From JBBTYG01 sp964418085 (lineage in GTDB: Bacteria > Patescibacteriota > Minisyncoccia > UBA6257 > 2-01-FULL-56-20), in contig CAYQKB010000002.1 in assembly GCA_964418085.1 (NCBI GenBank), positions 1 through 45,329 on the forward strand: a DNA stretch of 45,329 nucleotides, given 5' to 3'. Position numbers and translations under genes: made by a program. Below are positions 15,666 through 23,856 of this stretch, in pieces (the stretch's first letter is position 1; every line of letters starts with the position of its first letter). The notes under the pieces were generated by a model. That model had not been told where the DNA came from. It was given only the letters and a program-made list of their open reading frames with translations, and made no database searches.

Positions 15666-16823
15666 CTATTTTAAATTTTCTATGAGAGCAATCTCGAGCG
15701 GCACCATCGCAAACGGGCTGTAGCGCATCTCCGAGTATGCGCGGATGAGTGATTGAATAAGTTTTCGAGCAACGTCCGGATTCAAAAGTGTGGAAAGTTT
15801 TTTCAATTTCTTGATTTCGTCGTCCGTAAGTTCGCCTTGAAATGTTGCTTCAAGTTGTGGACTGTATATAAGTGAGAGTGCTTTTCGGAGGTGGTGAATG
15901 ATATCTTTGGTAAGTTGGTTCAGATTATGTCCTTCGTCGTTTAGTCCCGCGATGTAGGCGAGTGCGTCGCCAAGTTTTTTGGATGCGATAAGGTCGGAAA
16001 GTTCCTGCACTTTCCGGGCGCCGACCCGTCCCGTGATGCGCTCGACGGATGCAACGTCAATTTTTTTCCCGACGCGCTCCGCGGTCGGGACTCCGGCCTC
16101 GCTCCGGGCGAGCGTCGGAGCTTGCATCAAACTTATCTGATCGAGAAGCGACTCGGCGTCCCGGAAGCTTCCTTCGGATGCTGCGGCGATAAGCTCAAGC
16201 GCGGCTTCATCCGCTTTTATTTTTTCTTGCTTAATAATATACGAAAGTTTCTCGATGATTTTTATTTTCGACGGCTTTTTAAAGATGAAACGCTGCGTTC
16301 GGGAAGTAATGGTGGTGGGGACCTTTTCGTATTCCGTCGTGGCGAGTATAATCACCGCGTGCGCCGGCGGCTCTTCGAGCGTTTTGAGGAGTGCGTTCCA
16401 TGCAGGGGTAGTAAGCATGTGCGCCTCGTCAATGATATATACCTTAAAATCGCCGGCTGAAGGGGATATTTTTATTCCGTCCTTCAAATTTCGGATTTCA
16501 TCTATGCCGCGATTCGAAGCTGCATCAATTTCTATGACATCAAACGAGTTCTGAAGATCGATCCCGGTGCAATGTCGGCATTCGTTGCACGGCTCGCCCT
16601 GCGCGTGAAATTTTTTGTCGGTTTTCCGTTTATCGCAGTTCAGGAGTTTTGCTATGAGCCGCGCCGTTGTTGTTTTCCCCGTGCCTCGCGGGCCATAAAA
16701 AAGATATGCGTGCGCGAAGCGATCGTTCTTCGCCGCACTTTTAAAAATCTGCGTATTTGTCTCTTGCCCTAAAAGATCATCAAGTTTCTGTGGGCGATAT
16801 TTTCTATATAGTGCGAGTGGCAT
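15666..16823 (-). CDS. dnaX: DNA polymerase III gamma/tau subunit
   Basis: A 385-residue clamp-loader ATPase. Walker A GPRGTGKT is at 44-51, the zinc module has Cys63, Cys79, Cys82 and Cys85, and Walker B is VYIIDEAHML. The sensor region (ATTEYEKVPTTITSRTQRF) and the DNA_pol3_gamma3 helices follow. It ends after the collar domain, so it is a gamma-length form with no tau extension. Residues about 235-254 (APTLARSEAGVP and on) are an extra insert compared with the usual LLDQ-to-VERITG spacing. They are encoded by two adjacent palindromes at 16067-16120. It converges with the pilus operon. Confidence 0.93.
   Translation of the reverse strand: MPLALYRKYRPQKLDDLLGQETNTQIFKSAAKNDRFAHAYLFYGPRGTGKTTTARLIAKLLNCDKRKTDKKFHAQGEPCNECRHCTGIDLQNSFDVIEIDAASNRGIDEIRNLKDGIKISPSAGDFKVYIIDEAHMLTTPAWNALLKTLEEPPAHAVIILATTEYEKVPTTITSRTQRFIFKKPSKIKIIEKLSYIIKQEKIKADEAALELIAAASEGSFRDAESLLDQISLMQAPTLARSEAGVPTAERVGKKIDVASVERITGRVGARKVQELSDLIASKKLGDALAYIAGLNDEGHNLNQLTKDIIHHLRKALSLIYSPQLEATFQGELTDDEIKKLKKLSTLLNPDVARKLIQSLIRAYSEMRYSPFAMVPLEIALIENLK
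16067..16120. repeat. Two adjacent palindromes inside dnaX
   Basis: TCCCGAC at 16067-16073 pairs with GTCGGGA at 16084-16090. Next to it, CTCCG (16091-16095) pairs with CGGAG (16116-16120), and CGCTC pairs with GAGCG inside. Both are GC-rich and are translated in frame as the DnaX insert at residues 235-254. Confidence 0.65.
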
Positions 16824-16893
16824 TTTGAAAATTATTGCTTTGTTTATATTTTTTTAATCTTTTGATTATAGCGGAAGCAGGGGATAATACACA

Positions 16894-16925
16894 TTGACAA
16901 TACCAATAGTATATGTTAGTTTATA
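16894..16925 (+). promoter_or_regulatory. Possible promoter of the 16991 gene
   Basis: A perfect TTGACA at 16894-16899 is followed by AT-rich candidates for a -10 (TAGTTT at 16917 with a 17-base spacer, TTTATA at 16920 with 20). The -35 is convincing and the -10 is weak. A second TTGACA occurs at 16961. Confidence 0.35.
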
Positions 16926-16990
16926 TGCAGACTCAGGAGCGCAACGGCGATCTATGAGTTTTGACAATTGAACAATCGGATAAATGCATT

Positions 16991-17578
16991 ATGAAATCTA
17001 TTATTACAGTTTCTCTCTTGTTGGCGGTCATGACGTCTGCGGCTCTTGCTGCGGATACTAACACCAACGCGGTCGTGACGGTGGCGGTTCCTCGAACTCC
17101 AGCGGAAGCGGATACAAATGTAGTTGCAAACACACCGCCGCCGCCTGTCCCGGTCACTGTGAATCCGCCGGTCGCGACGATAGTAACTGCGCCAACGGTA
17201 GTAGCGCCCGCACCAGTCGTCGCCGTGGCTCCGGCGGCGGTAACGGTAATCACGACTCCGGCCCCATCTCCGCCGCCCGCAGTAATCATCACGAGGCCCG
17301 CAGCGAAATTCTGCCGGCCTGTCACGATTCGGGAGTTCCCGTTCCTCATTGAGGGAGACGGGAAATGGGACGATACCATTCTCTATGATGACTCTCTGAC
17401 TATCGAATCGGTGGGCGTTATGGCCCAGGACAAATTGCATGACTGGTTCGTGGTCACTGTCCACCACCGGGATGGAAGGAGATTCACTTTCCCCATCAGT
17501 ATCCAGTCCGAGGTTGGACGGGGGATCGAATGGGTCGCCGTTCCCCGAGAAGCGCTGCAACCAAGGGCAAAAAAATAA
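16991..17578 (+). CDS. Exported Pro/Val/Ala-rich protein, paralogue of the next gene
   Basis: A 195-residue protein starting MKSIITVSLLLAVMTSAALA, a clear signal peptide cut near AALA-AD. I start at the ATG at 16991; an in-frame TTG at 16961 would bury the signal peptide. Residues about 20-105 are low-complexity Pro/Val/Ala/Thr sequence, likely a flexible wall- or surface-spanning linker. Residues about 110-195 form a compact domain with LTIESVGVM, DWFVVTVHHRDGR, TFPISI and IEWVAVPREAL. The same pattern recurs in the following gene. A strong terminator follows. No known family is recognised. Confidence 0.75.
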   Translation: MKSIITVSLLLAVMTSAALAADTNTNAVVTVAVPRTPAEADTNVVANTPPPPVPVTVNPPVATIVTAPTVVAPAPVVAVAPAAVTVITTPAPSPPPAVIITRPAAKFCRPVTIREFPFLIEGDGKWDDTILYDDSLTIESVGVMAQDKLHDWFVVTVHHRDGRRFTFPISIQSEVGRGIEWVAVPREALQPRAKK

Positions 17579-17596
17579 AAGAAATTCGAAAACAAA

Positions 17597-17632
17597 TTCG
17601 CACGGCTTAAAAACCCGTGCGAAACATTTTTT
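17597..17632 (+). terminator. Terminator after the 16991 gene
   Basis: A perfect 9-bp stem, TTCGCACGG at 17597-17605 and CCGTGCGAA at 17615-17623, is followed by ACATTTTTT. Confidence 0.9.
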
Positions 17633-17662
17633 ATGCATGCTATTTTTAAACTCTCTGCGACA

Positions 17663-17691
17663 TTGACGGTGGGTGAGTATTGATATATAAA
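17663..17691 (+). promoter_or_regulatory. Promoter of the 17767 gene
   Basis: TTGACG at 17663-17668, a 17-base spacer and TATAAA at 17686-17691. It predicts a leader of about 70 bases before the ATG at 17767. Confidence 0.6.
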
Positions 17692-17766
17692 GTAGCCAGC
17701 AGATGCGGGCACCATTTCATGGTCGCTCAAGGCATCAAACAATTAAAAAATTCTCTCACGTACTTT

Positions 17767-18147
17767 ATGAAAAAACTAGATAAATTCTGGCTGATAACAA
17801 TTATTCTTATTCTTTCAGTTGGCGGTTATTTGGCCGCACCCAAGGACACAAAAAAAGCCTTCGCTCGAAACACTGAAGCTCCAACCACCTCGGTTCACCT
17901 CGGCTCCGAATGGGTCGTCGACGGCAATCTAGTGTACTATAGCGAGACCCTCGAGCTAGTCTCGGTAAGCTCGTCGGGAATATCCGGTGAATTCCTTGTA
18001 ACCGCGAGGAGAAAGGAGGATCACGATAATTCCCGCACATTCATAATACATGTGGCGAACGGCAACAGAGAAATCACTTGGTATGGCGTCTCCGCAAGCG
18101 CACTCAATATGCAAGCAAAGATTATCGAAAAACTCGAATCCAAATAG
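17767..18147 (+). CDS. Exported small protein, paralogue of the previous gene
   Basis: A 126-residue protein. I start at the ATG at 17767 because MKKLDKFWLITIILILSVGGYLAA then forms an N-terminal signal or anchor; longer in-frame versions only add a poorly coding extension. The domain after residue 45 aligns by eye with the C-terminal domain of the 16991 product. YSETLELVSVSSSG matches YDDSLTIESVGVM, FLVTARRK matches FVVTVHHR, RTFIIHV matches RFTFPISI, and ITWYGVSASALN matches IEWVAVPREALQ. The long Pro/Val linker is absent. It has its own promoter and terminator. The function is unknown. Confidence 0.75.
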   Translation: MKKLDKFWLITIILILSVGGYLAAPKDTKKAFARNTEAPTTSVHLGSEWVVDGNLVYYSETLELVSVSSSGISGEFLVTARRKEDHDNSRTFIIHVANGNREITWYGVSASALNMQAKIIEKLESK

Positions 18148-18180
18148 AATAAGATAAGAACATAAACCCTCCTGCATCTT

Positions 18181-18218
18181 CCCCGCCCGGAAAAATCCGC
18201 AGCGGGGAGTTTTGTTTT
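18181..18218 (+). terminator. Terminator after the 17767 gene
   Basis: CCCCGC at 18181-18186 pairs with GCGGGG at 18202-18207, with an inner GGA/TCC pairing, followed by AGTTTTGTTTTT. Confidence 0.85.
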
Positions 18219-18241
18219 TGTGCGCGTACGTAACCCCATTT

Positions 18242-18310
<69 letters not shown>

Positions 18311-18322
18311 AAAAAAGGACTA

Positions 18323-18352
18323 TTGTCCAGTGCCCGGGTTAAGTTTTATAAT
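18323..18352 (+). promoter_or_regulatory. Promoter of the PBP2 gene
   Basis: TTGTCC at 18323-18328, an 18-base spacer and a perfect TATAAT at 18347-18352. The -10 box overlaps an upstream in-frame ATG at 18351, so translation must start at 18381, about 22 bases after the expected transcription start. Confidence 0.65.
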
Positions 18353-18380
18353 GTCCCTACCGACGTTTACCGAATCAAGC

Positions 18381-20249
18381 ATGAAGAAAAAAAATATACA
18401 GCACAATATCGCATTCGAAGAATCTCTCAGCGAAAACTGGACGAGCGATATTGATATAGTTGAAGTCCCGCTGGGGAATAAGCCGCTGTTTTATTTGGGA
18501 TTGGCAATTGTCTGCATCGCCATCGTCGTTGGTTTTCAGATTGGTTATCTCAATCTTTTCAAAGGGTCGTTCTATAAAGCTCGGGCGGAAGCAAATGTTA
18601 CAAGGGAAGCACGAATTCCTGCGCCGCGAGGACTTATCACGGACAGGAATGGAGTGGTGCTTGCACAAAATAGTGCTGCGTTCACGGCCGTGCTCGACGC
18701 GAAAGAATTTTTGAAACATCCCGAGTCGCAGGAAGAAACGCTCCAGGCAATTTTTGACGTACTTCAGGTGGGAAGTAGCACGGTGTCGGAGTCGCTTAAA
18801 AGCGCAAATGAGTCGGAATTTCTCACGCCAATAGTGCTTAAAGAAAATTTGAGCCAGGAAGAAATTATCGGTTTAAAAAGTCGAGGGCTCTCGTCGGTAA
18901 GTGTTGAAAGCGATTTTGAGCGGCAGTATAAAGACGGAATTGTGTTCGCTCCGGTTGTGGGCTACACCGGTCGCGTTAATTCCTCTGATTTGAAAAATAA
19001 TTCTGATTTAAAAGGCGAAGATTTAATCGGGCGCGCAGGAGTGGAATCGTTTTATGATAAAGAGCTGCAAGGAACTCCGGGTATTATTTCGGTGGCGAAG
19101 AACGCACGTGGTCAGGTGCTTGGTCCGGAAGAAAAACTCGATCCCAAAATAGGCGCGTCAATTCGTCTTACGATTGATTCCGGCCTGCAGGAATATTTGT
19201 ATCAAAGTTTGCGTAATCAGCTTTCGGTTCTCGGGAAAAAAGTCGGCATCGGGCTTGCGCTTGATCCGCGGAACGGAGAAGTGCTCGCGCTTGTCAATAT
19301 TCCGACGTTCGACAACAATATCTTGAGCAATCCCGGGAACGACGCGGAAAAAATTACCATGCTCACTGCTCCGACGAAGCCGCTTTTCAATAGGATTGTC
19401 GGCGGCCTTTATAACCCGGGTTCGACTATCAAGCCGCTCGTCGCGACTGCGGCACTGACCGAGGGAATCATTGACCCAGCGAGAGAAATAAATTCTCCCG
19501 CGTATCTCGAAGTTCCGAATCCGTATAATCCCGATCAGCCAACGCACTATATGAACTGGCGGCCGCAGGGATATGTGAATCTCTATTCTGCGATCGCGGA
19601 GTCGAGCAATATTTATTTTTATACCGTTGGCGGCGGTGCCGGAGATATTAAAGGGTTGGGCATAACGCGGCTTCGGGAATGGTGGCAAAAATTTGATTTG
19701 GGGCAGGAAACCGGAATTGATTTGCCCGGCGAAAGCTCCGGCTTCTTGCCTTCGCCCGAATGGAAAGAGGCAAAAACGAAAAAGCCCTGGCTTTTGGGAG
19801 ACACCTACAATGTTTCGATCGGGCAGGGAGATTTGCTTCTGACGCCGCTTCAGCTTCTTTCATACATTGATGCAATGGGAAACGGGGGAAAAATATACCG
19901 GCCATTTCTGAATCTGGATGAGTCGCATCCACAAGTAAATGCGGATATTTCGTCGTATGATCCTGCGATTGCTGAAGTTCAGAAGGGTATGAGGCAGGTT
20001 GTTGTAAATCCTCTTGGAACTGCACACTCGCTAGCGGATTTGCCGTTCCCCGTTGCGGCAAAAACAGGTACTGCACAGATACAAAATAATACGCAGGCGA
20101 ATGCTATCTTCGTTGGTTACGCTCCGGCGCCCGATCCGCAGATCGCTCTCTTGATACTTGTTGAAAATGAGAAAGAGGGGAGTCTTAACACGCTTCCGGT
20201 AGCGAAAGACGTCTTGAATTGGTACTATATGAATAGGATTCAAAAATAA
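18381..20249 (+). CDS. mrdA: Penicillin-binding protein 2 (peptidoglycan transpeptidase)
   Basis: A 622-residue class B PBP that cross-links peptidoglycan for cell elongation. One membrane anchor lies near residues 34-55. The PBP dimer domain starts after it (RIPAPRGLITDRNGVVLA). In the transpeptidase domain the active serine is Ser348 in GSTIKP, the SxN motif is Ser408-Ser409-Asn410, and the KTGTA motif begins at Lys561. All three motifs are intact. In-frame starts at 18330 and 18351 are rejected because they overlap or precede the promoter. Together with ddl at 27056 it shows that the cell builds a peptidoglycan wall. Confidence 0.93.
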   Translation: MKKKNIQHNIAFEESLSENWTSDIDIVEVPLGNKPLFYLGLAIVCIAIVVGFQIGYLNLFKGSFYKARAEANVTREARIPAPRGLITDRNGVVLAQNSAAFTAVLDAKEFLKHPESQEETLQAIFDVLQVGSSTVSESLKSANESEFLTPIVLKENLSQEEIIGLKSRGLSSVSVESDFERQYKDGIVFAPVVGYTGRVNSSDLKNNSDLKGEDLIGRAGVESFYDKELQGTPGIISVAKNARGQVLGPEEKLDPKIGASIRLTIDSGLQEYLYQSLRNQLSVLGKKVGIGLALDPRNGEVLALVNIPTFDNNILSNPGNDAEKITMLTAPTKPLFNRIVGGLYNPGSTIKPLVATAALTEGIIDPAREINSPAYLEVPNPYNPDQPTHYMNWRPQGYVNLYSAIAESSNIYFYTVGGGAGDIKGLGITRLREWWQKFDLGQETGIDLPGESSGFLPSPEWKEAKTKKPWLLGDTYNVSIGQGDLLLTPLQLLSYIDAMGNGGKIYRPFLNLDESHPQVNADISSYDPAIAEVQKGMRQVVVNPLGTAHSLADLPFPVAAKTGTAQIQNNTQANAIFVGYAPAPDPQIALLILVENEKEGSLNTLPVAKDVLNWYYMNRIQK

Positions 20250-20251
20250 TT

Positions 20252-20321
20252 GGAGTTAGTGGTTAGGAGCTAGGAGTTAGTCAAAATTCCTAATTCCTAA
20301 TTCCTAATTCCTAATTCCTAA
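20252..20321. repeat. Imperfect TAGGAGTTAG / TCCTAATTCC hairpin repeat before galT
   Basis: A purine-rich half (GGAGTTAGTGGTTAGGAGC and on) is followed by about five tandem TAATTCC units on the other arm, so the halves pair into a long imperfect stem. It fills almost the whole gap before the GalT-like gene. A second example of the same type is at 21672-21744. Confidence 0.75.
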
Positions 20322-20324
20322 ATT

Positions 20325-21332
20325 ATGTCCGAACTGAGAAAAGATTTAGTTTCCGGCGATTGGATAATTGTCGCTACCGAACGGGCGAAGCGGCCGAAAT
20401 TTGTTGACGTCAAGAAAAAAGACGTCGCATTGGAGCGCACGCCCACTCCTGTAAAAGATTGTCCATTTGAGGATTTACAAAAATCCGGCAACTGGCCGCC
20501 GATTTTAAGTTATCCGAACGATAAAAAATGGAAAATTGTTTTGATACGGAATAAATATCCCGCTCTGGCTCATACTGCGGGTTGCGCGGTTACCCTCAAG
20601 GAGGGGCCGCATGAAGTAAAAAGCGGCGTGGGTGAACACGACTTGATTATAACGCGCAACCATGCCAAAAATTTTGCCGACCTCAGTCTTCCTGAAGCGA
20701 CAGAGGTCATGAAGCTATTGCAGAAAAGGTATCTCACGCTTCGGGAGGATTCGTGCAGTGTTTATACTTCGACATTTTTCAACTGGGGAGCAAAAGCGGG
20801 CGCATCGTTATATCATCCGCATTATCAGGTGCTTACATTGCCGATTATTCCTCCCGATATCGCGCATTCGTTGCGCGGATCGGAGCGGTATTTCGAAAAA
20901 CATAAAAAATGCGTGCACTGCGTTATGCTGGATTTTGATATAAAAGAAGAAAAACGGATTATAGATATAAACTCGGAGGCAGTTGCCGTCGCACCTTTTG
21001 TCTCGCGCGTTCCTTTTGAAGTTCGCATTTTCCCTCGCGCGCATATGTCCCGGTTTGAAACGACGCCGGCAGGTACGCTCACGAATATTGTTAAAGTGCT
21101 GCAATCGGCTATGAAACTGATAAGAAAAAACGCCGGCGATCCGGACCTCAATTTTTTTATTCACACGGCGCCGCTCAAGGGAGAAGGATACGGCTATTAT
21201 CATTGGCACATCGAGATTGTTCCGAAGGTTTCGACGTGGGGAGGGTTTGAATTCGGGACGGGCATAGATATAAATGTCGTGAACCCCGAAATGGCGGCTT
21301 CAATTCTGACCGGCAAAGTTCCAAAGAACTAG
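20325..21332 (+). CDS. galT: Galactose-1-phosphate uridylyltransferase-like protein
   Basis: A 335-residue GalT-type HIT-superfamily enzyme. It opens with ELRKDLVSGDWIIVATERAKRP. The catalytic motif HPHYQ is at 164-168 with His166 as the nucleophile, and the C-terminal GYYHWHIEIVPK segment supplies further histidines. The enzyme moves UMP between UDP-glucose and galactose-1-phosphate. The usual CPFC zinc motif is reduced to CPFE near residue 47, although CVHC occurs later. Related proteins can use other nucleotide-sugar or ADP substrates, so the exact reaction is not certain. No galK or galE is nearby. Confidence 0.82.
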   Translation: MSELRKDLVSGDWIIVATERAKRPKFVDVKKKDVALERTPTPVKDCPFEDLQKSGNWPPILSYPNDKKWKIVLIRNKYPALAHTAGCAVTLKEGPHEVKSGVGEHDLIITRNHAKNFADLSLPEATEVMKLLQKRYLTLREDSCSVYTSTFFNWGAKAGASLYHPHYQVLTLPIIPPDIAHSLRGSERYFEKHKKCVHCVMLDFDIKEEKRIIDINSEAVAVAPFVSRVPFEVRIFPRAHMSRFETTPAGTLTNIVKVLQSAMKLIRKNAGDPDLNFFIHTAPLKGEGYGYYHWHIEIVPKVSTWGGFEFGTGIDINVVNPEMAASILTGKVPKN

Positions 21333-21333
21333 A

Positions 21334-21675
21334 ATGCTTCAAAGAATTTCAAAATTTAGAATACCGCTGGCTATTTTTGTGACAAGCTTGGCGTTTATCA
21401 TCGGCGGATGCGCTTGGGCATATGTCGCGACAAAAGATATTAAGGGGCCGATTATCGTGCACTTCAACAACGTGACCGGCATTGATCACATCGGAAGTTT
21501 CTATGATCTTCTAATGATTGGTATTACAAGCGTGGTAGTGGTGCTTATAAATTTCTTTCTTGCGCTTGAGCTTCAGGATCGCGACCGGTTTTTGAGTAAA
21601 ATCGTCACCGCGACGACCCTATTCCTGAGCATCTTGATTTTTATAACGTTTGCGGCTATTATAGCTGTAAACTAG
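21334..21675 (+). CDS. Small three-pass membrane protein
   Basis: A 113-residue protein with hydrophobic segments near 11-31, 58-78 and 88-110. Between the first two is a polar loop (TKDIKGPIIVHFNNVTGIDHIG). The pattern FNNVTGIDHIGSFYDLL followed by two helices is familiar from small uncharacterised Patescibacteria membrane proteins, but no family name can be given. It starts 1 base after the galT stop, so the two are co-transcribed and probably coupled. The stop is immediately followed by a hairpin repeat. Confidence 0.75.
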   Translation: MLQRISKFRIPLAIFVTSLAFIIGGCAWAYVATKDIKGPIIVHFNNVTGIDHIGSFYDLLMIGITSVVVVLINFFLALELQDRDRFLSKIVTATTLFLSILIFITFAAIIAVN

Positions 21676-21744
21676 GAGCTAGTAGTTAGGAACTAGGAAT
21701 TAGTCGATTCAATCCTAACTCCTAATCGCTAACTCCTAACTCCC
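21672..21744. repeat. Imperfect TAGGAATTAG / CTAACTCCTAA hairpin repeat before rplU
   Basis: ACTAGGAGCTAGTAGTTAGG and similar units are followed by AATCCTAACTCCTAA and CTAACTCCTAACTCC, so the two halves pair. It fills the gap between the membrane-protein gene and rplU and overlaps the last bases of the former. It is the same type as the repeat at 20252. Confidence 0.75.
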
Positions 21745-21747
21745 AAA

Positions 21748-22056
21748 ATGAATTTCTCAATCATCGAAACCGGTGCGAAACAATATAAGGTTTCCGTCGG
21801 AGACAAGATAAAAATAGAAAAAATCGAGGCGAATGTCGGCGATAATTTTGTTTTCGATAAAGTGCTGCTTCGCGCGGAAGGGGAGAGTGTCGTAGTGGGC
21901 GAGCCGTATATTTCCGGTGCCAAGGTTGAGGGAAAAGTTCTTGGACAGGAACGGGCAAAAAAAGTAATTATCTTCAAATATCACTCAAAGACCCGTCAAC
22001 GGAAAAAACGCGGTCATCGGCAGCATTTCACGGAAGTAGAGGTGATGAAGGTGTAA
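21748..22056 (+). CDS. rplU: 50S ribosomal protein L21
   Basis: A 102-residue L21. Segments FSIIETGAKQYKVSVGDKI, VVVGEPYISGAKVEGKVLGQ and the basic KTRQRKKRGHRQHFTEVEV tail are diagnostic. The length matches bacterial L21 (about 103). The usual partner rpmA (L27) does not follow; a palindromic element and a cysteine-rich gene do, so the classic rplU-rpmA pair is broken here. Confidence 0.96.
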   Translation: MNFSIIETGAKQYKVSVGDKIKIEKIEANVGDNFVFDKVLLRAEGESVVVGEPYISGAKVEGKVLGQERAKKVIIFKYHSKTRQRKKRGHRQHFTEVEVMKV

Positions 22057-22068
22057 GTCATACATCCG

Positions 22069-22138
22069 TGTCATTCCCGCGCAAGCGGGAATCCAGGTTA
22101 TTTTTATTTTCTGGATCCCCGCCTGCGCGAGGATGACA
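22069..22138. repeat. TGTCATTCCCGCG palindromic element, copy 2
   Basis: A complete copy from TGTCATTCCCGCGC to GCGAGGATGACA, with both inner hairpins. It lies between rplU and the first cysteine-rich paralogue, 35 bases before that gene's ATG. Confidence 0.88.
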
Positions 22139-22173
22139 GAGTTGAGTACCTGGTTTAGAATGAAAGGACAGAT

Positions 22174-23835
22174 ATGAATTCGGAAAATCGAACTTGTCAA
22201 AATTGTAAAAAAGAATTTGTTATCGAGTCGGAAGATTTTGATTTTTATAAGAAAATTTCAGTTCCAGCGCCAACATGCTGTTCCGAATGTCGTCTGAAGC
22301 GACGAATGATGTTTAGGAATTTCAAAACGTTATATAAACGGACATCAAGCCTCTCAGGCAAGCCAATCATTTCAATTTATCCGCCCGAGTCCCCATATAT
22401 AGTCTATACCCACGACGAATGGTGGGGCGATGATTGGGATTCGAAATCGTACGGAAAAGATTTTGATTTTTCACGTCCGTTTTTTGAACAGTTTAAAGAA
22501 TTGCTGCTTGCGGTGCCGCGGTTTAATTTAATGAACACCCAGAGCCAGAATTGCGAGTATTCAAACATGGTGTTGCGGAGTAAAAATTGCTATCTCGTTT
22601 TCGGTTGTGTGGATACGGAAGACTGTGCATATGGTCACATCGTGTGGGAATGCAAAGACTGCATTGATAATCTTTATCTGCATCATTCCGAGCTCTGCTA
22701 TGAATGCGTTGATTGTTTGTGGTCCTATAAACTTTCCTACTCGCAGGAATGTGAAAGCTGTACGGAGAGTGTCGGTCTCTACGATTGTCGAAGTTGCATG
22801 AACTGCATTGGGTGCGTAGGTTTAAAACAAAAGTCTTATTATATTTTTAATGAAAATGTCGGCAAGGCCGGATATGAACAATTTTTGAAAGATCACCCAC
22901 TCGGCGATCCAAAAACTATTTCGTATATTCTTGAGAGACGAGAAGAACTTCGAAAAAAAGTCCCGCAACGCCATTTTTTTGGCTCGCACAACACCAACGT
23001 TTCCGGAAATCATATTTACAACGGAAAAAATGTCCATTACTCATTTGACTTGAAAGAAGGCGAAGACTCCAAATATATTTTTACCGCAAGCAAGATGAAA
23101 GATTCTTATGATGCCACGTTCAATGGCGGCGGAGTGGAGCTGGGATATGAGTTGCTCGCGTGCGTGGGTCGCGGCATTCAATTTTGCCAAAACGTCATGA
23201 ATTCCAGCGATGCGTATTATTCTGACAATTGTTACGGTTCGCATAACATTTTCGGCTGTGCGTGGATGAAGAATGCCAATTACTGCATTCTAAACAAGCA
23301 GTACTCAAGGGAAGAGTATGAAGTGCTCGTGCCAAAAATTATTGAGCATATGAAAAAAAATGGAGAGTGGGGAGAATTTTTTCCTATTTCCCTTTCACCA
23401 TTTGGATATAATGAATCAATCATCAATGAATATTTCCCACTAAGCCGCGAAGAAGCGGAAAAGCAGGGTTATAGGTGGGCCGATGATCCACCAGTTACAA
23501 CAGGGCAAGAAACGCTAAAGCATGATGCACTCCCAAAAAATCCGAAAGAATATTCGGATGATCTCGTAAAGGAAGTTCTTGCATGCGGCAGGTGCGGAAG
23601 AAATTATCGGTTTATACCAAAAGAGATACAATTCCATAAGCAGATGGAGTTTTCGCTTCCGAAAGAATGTTTTAATTGTCGGCATGCTCGGAGGATGAGT
23701 GTGCGAAACCCGCGCCGACTGTGGGATGGCGTGTGCGCAAACTGCGGCGCGGCATTCAAGACTTCGTATCCGCCGGACAAGCAAAAAGAGCTCAAAATCT
23801 ATTGCGAAAAATGTTATTTGAATGAAATGGGTTGA
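22174..23835 (+). CDS. Large cysteine-rich zinc-ribbon/repeat protein, paralogue 1
   Basis: A 553-residue protein. The N-terminus is a treble-clef-like zinc ribbon (Cys8, Cys11, then Cys36 and Cys39), with ESEDFDFYKKISVPAP between the pairs. Next comes a Trp-rich segment and FFEQFKELLLAVPRF. Residues 126-214 are a core of short units, each with one or two Cys and an Asn or Asp (KNCYL, TEDCAYG, CKDCIDNLYL, CYECVDC). It closes with CIGCVGLKQKSYYIFNE. A second half (about 280-385) repeats this layout and ends FGCAWMKNANYCILNKQYSREEY. A GEFFPISLSPF motif follows, then two zinc ribbons (CGRC...CFNC and CANC...CEKC). There is no export signal. The repetitive spacing suggests a beta-helix with metal sites, which is an inference. 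Confidence 0.8.
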   Translation: MNSENRTCQNCKKEFVIESEDFDFYKKISVPAPTCCSECRLKRRMMFRNFKTLYKRTSSLSGKPIISIYPPESPYIVYTHDEWWGDDWDSKSYGKDFDFSRPFFEQFKELLLAVPRFNLMNTQSQNCEYSNMVLRSKNCYLVFGCVDTEDCAYGHIVWECKDCIDNLYLHHSELCYECVDCLWSYKLSYSQECESCTESVGLYDCRSCMNCIGCVGLKQKSYYIFNENVGKAGYEQFLKDHPLGDPKTISYILERREELRKKVPQRHFFGSHNTNVSGNHIYNGKNVHYSFDLKEGEDSKYIFTASKMKDSYDATFNGGGVELGYELLACVGRGIQFCQNVMNSSDAYYSDNCYGSHNIFGCAWMKNANYCILNKQYSREEYEVLVPKIIEHMKKNGEWGEFFPISLSPFGYNESIINEYFPLSREEAEKQGYRWADDPPVTTGQETLKHDALPKNPKEYSDDLVKEVLACGRCGRNYRFIPKEIQFHKQMEFSLPKECFNCRHARRMSVRNPRRLWDGVCANCGAAFKTSYPPDKQKELKIYCEKCYLNEMG

Positions 23836-23856
23836 AATTATTATTTGAAAATATAA

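Noticed and set aside
16961..16990. TTG start for the exported protein at 16961
   Set aside because: It would place ten residues before a clear signal peptide starting at the ATG at 16991.
20252..20321. TAATTCC tandem repeats as a CRISPR array
   Set aside because: Units are only 7-8 bases with no spacers and no cas genes are present.
22300..23800. Cysteine-rich proteins as multihaem cytochromes
   Set aside because: The cysteine pairs are not followed by histidine as CxxCH, and there is no export signal.
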